Assembly (NCBI GenBank): GCA_910578935.1
Contig: CAJTSM010000028.1
Span: 1-21,725, forward strand
DNA from: an uncultured Oscillibacter sp.
GTDB lineage: Bacteria; Bacillota; Clostridia; Oscillospirales; Oscillospiraceae
DNA: 21,725 nucleotides
Reading direction: 5' to 3'
Below the pieces are notes generated by a model. The model made no database searches and was not told where the DNA came from. It saw only the letters and a program-made list of their open reading frames with translations. The position numbers and the translations under genes are program-made. The stretch's first letter is position 1; every line of letters begins with the position of its first letter. Below are positions 19,023-21,725 of the stretch, piece after piece.

Positions 19023-19178
19023 TCATGGCTTGGATTCCATGGCCTGGACGAGAAACGCGCCCACAACCGCAATCGTTGCCGCAAGACCCAGATTGGGCCA
19101 GGCCAGAACGTAGCAGCCTATGATCTCAAACACCACCGCCGCCAGCATAGCGCTGAGAAACATCAACGTCTTTCTCAT
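19023..19178 (-). CDS. 51-aa two-helix membrane protein overlapping rnhA
   Basis: The product begins MRKTLMFLSAMLAAVVFEII and ends VQAMESKP. It has two hydrophobic helices (about residues 5-26 and 30-46) joined by a Trp-Pro-Asn turn, with short charged ends. The ATG overlaps the rnhA stop (ATGA), exactly as rnhA overlaps gyrA, which argues for real, coupled translation. Codon use is GC-rich like its neighbours. I do not recognise a family. It could be a small membrane protein unrelated to DNA metabolism that simply follows in the operon. Confidence 0.65.
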   Translation of the reverse strand: MRKTLMFLSAMLAAVVFEIIGCYVLAWPNLGLAATIAVVGAFLVQAMESKP

Positions 19179-19615
19179 GATTGAAACTTCCGGCTCTCCG
19201 CCACGGCCATCTCGTCGCAGCGGTTGTTAAATTCGTTCTCGGCGTGGCCCTTTACCCAGTGGCAGCGGACCTGGTGGACCTCTAAAAGGTCCAGAAGCCT
19301 CTCCCAGAGATCGGGATTCAGGGCGGGCTTTTTATCGGACTTGACCCAGCCCCGTTTCCGCCATCCTGCGGCCCAGCCCTTTTCCAGGGCGTCGATGATA
19401 TACTTAGAATCGGACCAGAGTTCCACCGCACAGGGCTCCTTCAGGCAGCTCAGCGCCTGGATGACGGCGGTGAGCTCCATGCGGTTGTTGGTGGTCCGGG
19501 ACTCGCCGCCGGAAAGCTCTTTTTTATGCTCCCCGTACATCAGGATGGCTCCCCAGCCCCCGGGGCCGGGATTGCCGGAGCAGGCCCCGTCGGTGTAGAT
19601 GGTGACGGTCTTCAT
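19175..19615 (-). CDS. rnhA: Ribonuclease HI
   Basis: RNase HI cleaves the RNA strand of RNA-DNA hybrids, removing R-loops and Okazaki primers. The 146-residue product contains the complete catalytic set: Asp9 (IYTDGACSGNPGPGG), Glu47 (NNRMELTA), Asp69 (WSDSKYI) and Asp134 (RCDEMA), with His124 in VKGHAENE. The basic handle (GWAAGWRKRGWVKSDKKP) is also present. Length is close to the E. coli enzyme. It starts within the gyrA stop codon (ATGA) and ends within the start of the 51-aa ORF. Being tied to gyrA fits the known link between negative supercoiling and R-loops, though the benefit is inferred. Confidence 0.97.
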   Translation of the reverse strand: MKTVTIYTDGACSGNPGPGGWGAILMYGEHKKELSGGESRTTNNRMELTAVIQALSCLKEPCAVELWSDSKYIIDALEKGWAAGWRKRGWVKSDKKPALNPDLWERLLDLLEVHQVRCHWVKGHAENEFNNRCDEMAVAESRKFQS

Positions 19616-21725
19616 TCCGTCTCCTCCGGCACTTCCTCACGCTCCGCCAGGGCCATGGAGATCACCCGGTCCCCCTCTTCCTTAAACCGCATGATAATGA
19701 CGCCCTGAGTAGCCCGGCCGCACTGCTTGATGGCCTCCACCGGGGTCCGGATCAGGATGCCCGCCTCCGTCACCAGCAAAAGGTCCTCAGATCCGTCCAC
19801 CACCTTAATGCCGACTACCTGCCCGGTTTTTTCCGTCAGCATATAGTTTTTGATGCCGTAGGCGTTCCGCTTGGTAATCCGGTACTCCTCCACTGGAGTT
19901 CGCTTGCCGTAACCCTTCTCCGTAATGGTGAGGACGGCCTTGCCAGGTTTGGCCCGGGCGGCGCCCACCACGTAATCGCCCTTTCGGAGCTTGATGCCCA
20001 GGACGCCCACCGCCGTGCGGCCCATGGGGCGGACCTCCTCCTCCGGGAAGCAGGCCGCGCAGCCGTCGTGGGTGGCGATGAGAATGTTCTGCTCCCCGTC
20101 CGTCTCCCGGACGGTGATGAGCCGGTCATCCTCCGCCATGCTCAGGGCCCGGATGCCATTGTTCCGGAGGTTCTTCAAGCTGTTAGCCGGGAGGCGCTTT
20201 ACCACGCCGTTCCGAGTCACCATGAAGAGGAAGCGGCCGTCGTCCTCCAGGGAGCGGGTGTGGACCATGGCCTGAACCTTCTCCCCCTGCTCCACCTGGA
20301 GGATGTTGACGATGTTGGTTCCCTTGGCGGTTTTGCCGGAGACGGGAATCTGGTAGCCCTTCTTCCGGTAGACTTTGCCCGTGTCCGTGAAGAACAAAAT
20401 ATAGTCGTGGGTGGAGGCGGTGAAGACGTCCGCCACCGCGTCTTCCTCCCGGGTGGTGATGCCCTTCTTCCCCATGCCGCCCTTGGACTGGGCGGCGTAC
20501 TCGCTGACGGGGGTCCGCTTGATATACCCCGCCTGGGTCAGGGTGAAGACGCACTGCTCCTCCTCGATCAGGTCCTCAATGTCGATCTCGTCCTCCACGT
20601 CCTGGATTTCCGTCATCCGCTCGTCGCCGTATTTGTCCGCGATGGCGGTGAGCTCTTCTTTCAGAATCTGGCGGACCAGGGTCTCGTCGGACAGGATTTT
20701 CTGGAAATAGGCGATGCGCTCCTCCAGCTCCTTGTACTCGTTTTCCAACTTCTCCCGGTTCAGGCCCTGGAGGGAGATCATCCGCATGTCGCAGATGGCC
20801 TGGGCCTGGACGTCGTCCAGGCCGAAGCGGGTCATGAGGTTTTCTTTGGCGTTATCATAGCTGCTGCGGATGACCTTGATAACCTCGTCAATGTGATCCT
20901 GGGCAATCAGCAATCCCTCCAGCAGGTGGGCCCGCTCCTGGGCCTTTTTCAGGTCGAACCGGGTACGGCGGACGATGACCTGCTCCTGGTGCTGGATGTA
21001 CTCGTCCAGGATGTGCCGCAGGGAGAGAATCTTAGGCTGGAGCTTGCCGTTCACCTCCACCAGGGCCAGCATGTTAATGGCGAAGGTGGTCTGGAGCTGG
21101 GTCTGGGCAAACAGGCGGTTTAAGACCACCTGGGGATTGGCGTCCCGCTTCAGCTCAATGACGATGCGCATGCCGTTGCGGTCAGACTCGTCCTGGATGT
21201 TGGAGATGCCCTCCAGCCGCTTGTCCTCTACCTGGTCCGCCATGTTTTTAATCAGCATCCGCTTGTTGACCTGATAGGGGATTTCCGTGATGATGATGCG
21301 GGTCCGGTTCTGGCCGAACTCCTCGAATTCGTGCCTTGCCCGGATCGTCACCCGGCCCCGGCCGGTGGCGTAGGCCGCCCGGATGCCCGCCCGGCCCATG
21401 ATGATGCCTCTTGTGGGGAAGTCCGGGCCCTCCATGTGCTGCATCAAATCCGTCAGTGTGGCCTCGGGGTCGTCCAGCACGCAGATGACGGCCCCGATCA
21501 CCTCCCGGAGGTTGTGGGGCGGGATGTTGGTGGCCATACCCACGGCGATGCCGGAAGAACCGTTCACCAGGAGGTTGGGGAACCGGGAGGGCAGGACCTT
21601 AGGCTCTCTCCTCGTCTCGTCGAAGTTGGGGTCCCAGTCCACGGTGTCCTTTTCAATCTCCCGGAGCATCTCGTCAGACATGCGGGCCAGACGGGCCTCG
21701 GTGTACCGGTAGGCCGCCGGGGGGT
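19612..21725 (-). CDS. gyrA: DNA gyrase subunit A (5' end outside the window)
   Basis: GyrA cuts and rejoins DNA and wraps it for ATP-driven negative supercoiling with GyrB. The visible part begins at the active-site region AYRYTEARLARM, whose Tyr before Thr-Glu-Ala is the expected catalytic tyrosine. It continues through VLPSRFPNLLVNGSSGIAVGMATN, the tower and coiled-coil, and the C-terminal pinwheel. The first pinwheel blade has AAQSKGGMGKKG where the GyrA box (QRRGGKG) normally lies. The match is imperfect, so ParC is a remote alternative. The six-blade length favours GyrA. About 700 residues are visible, and the first ~115 are missing at the window edge. The stop overlaps rnhA. Confidence 0.93.
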   Translation of the reverse strand, partial: PPAAYRYTEARLARMSDEMLREIEKDTVDWDPNFDETRREPKVLPSRFPNLLVNGSSGIAVGMATNIPPHNLREVIGAVICVLDDPEATLTDLMQHMEGPDFPTRGIIMGRAGIRAAYATGRGRVTIRARHEFEEFGQNRTRIIITEIPYQVNKRMLIKNMADQVEDKRLEGISNIQDESDRNGMRIVIELKRDANPQVVLNRLFAQTQLQTTFAINMLALVEVNGKLQPKILSLRHILDEYIQHQEQVIVRRTRFDLKKAQERAHLLEGLLIAQDHIDEVIKVIRSSYDNAKENLMTRFGLDDVQAQAICDMRMISLQGLNREKLENEYKELEERIAYFQKILSDETLVRQILKEELTAIADKYGDERMTEIQDVEDEIDIEDLIEEEQCVFTLTQAGYIKRTPVSEYAAQSKGGMGKKGITTREEDAVADVFTASTHDYILFFTDTGKVYRKKGYQIPVSGKTAKGTNIVNILQVEQGEKVQAMVHTRSLEDDGRFLFMVTRNGVVKRLPANSLKNLRNNGIRALSMAEDDRLITVRETDGEQNILIATHDGCAACFPEEEVRPMGRTAVGVLGIKLRKGDYVVGAARAKPGKAVLTITEKGYGKRTPVEEYRITKRNAYGIKNYMLTEKTGQVVGIKVVDGSEDLLLVTEAGILIRTPVEAIKQCGRATQGVIIMRFKEEGDRVISMALAEREEVPEETE

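Noticed and set aside
20068..21123. 351-aa plus-strand open frame opposite gyrA
   Set aside because: It is an antisense shadow of the GyrA coding frame, Leu/Val/Gly/Asp-rich without motifs.
19612..21725. Assignment as topoisomerase IV subunit ParC because the GyrA box is imperfect
   Set aside because: The length of the C-terminal pinwheel and a recognisable though altered box favour GyrA. A search against both families would settle it.

Overview
The window looks like chromosomal DNA from a GC-rich member of the Clostridia, most likely a gut Oscillospiraceae-type bacterium. This is inferred from T-box leaders on tRNA synthetase genes, an LtaS-type enzyme, single-chain GlyRS, clostridial housekeeping genes and high GC with GC-ending codons. 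The genes are mostly core functions. The unusual material is between them: two families of dispersed repeats, two T-box leaders, a small duplication and some very small genes.

Layout, left to right. Plus strand: mscL-rsmG (start/stop overlap), then a minD-like ATPase and a methylglyoxal-synthase-like gene whose active site has changed. Next come a ~158-bp inverted-repeat element (copy A), a consensus promoter and a T-box leader with an apparent Asp specifier. These precede hisS, an unknown membrane-anchored protein, aspS and a DUF1275 membrane protein. Two ~280-bp repeats (R1, R2, in opposite orientation) flank aspS-DUF1275. A divergent pair (61-aa protein / XRE regulator) follows, with an 11-bp direct repeat between them. 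Then come a third large repeat (R3) and a Gly T-box leader split by a second inverted-repeat element (copy B), then glyS and an LtaS-like phosphoglycerol transferase.

Minus strand, read right to left: gyrA (5' end outside the window), rnhA and a 51-aa two-helix membrane protein form one overlapping unit ending in a terminator. A new promoter drives nadE, with inverted-repeat copy C directly behind the predicted start site. A 69-aa ORF and nagZ follow, joined by start/stop overlaps and bearing a duplicated 3' tail of nadE. Then come a small membrane protein, a long AlaX-type alanyl-tRNA editing protein and a DUF6881 protein.

How the genes relate: three aminoacyl-tRNA synthetases and a trans-editing protein make this a translation-fidelity neighbourhood, with uncharged tRNA-Asp and tRNA-Gly as probable control signals. 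Cell-envelope functions (MscL, MinD, LtaS-like, NagZ) are interspersed. No phage genes, transposase, CRISPR array, tRNA or rRNA gene was seen. The best novelty candidates are the A/B/C inverted-repeat family with its placement in leader RNAs, the R1/R2/R3 family with compensatory hairpin changes, the altered MgsA active site and the nadE-tail duplication.
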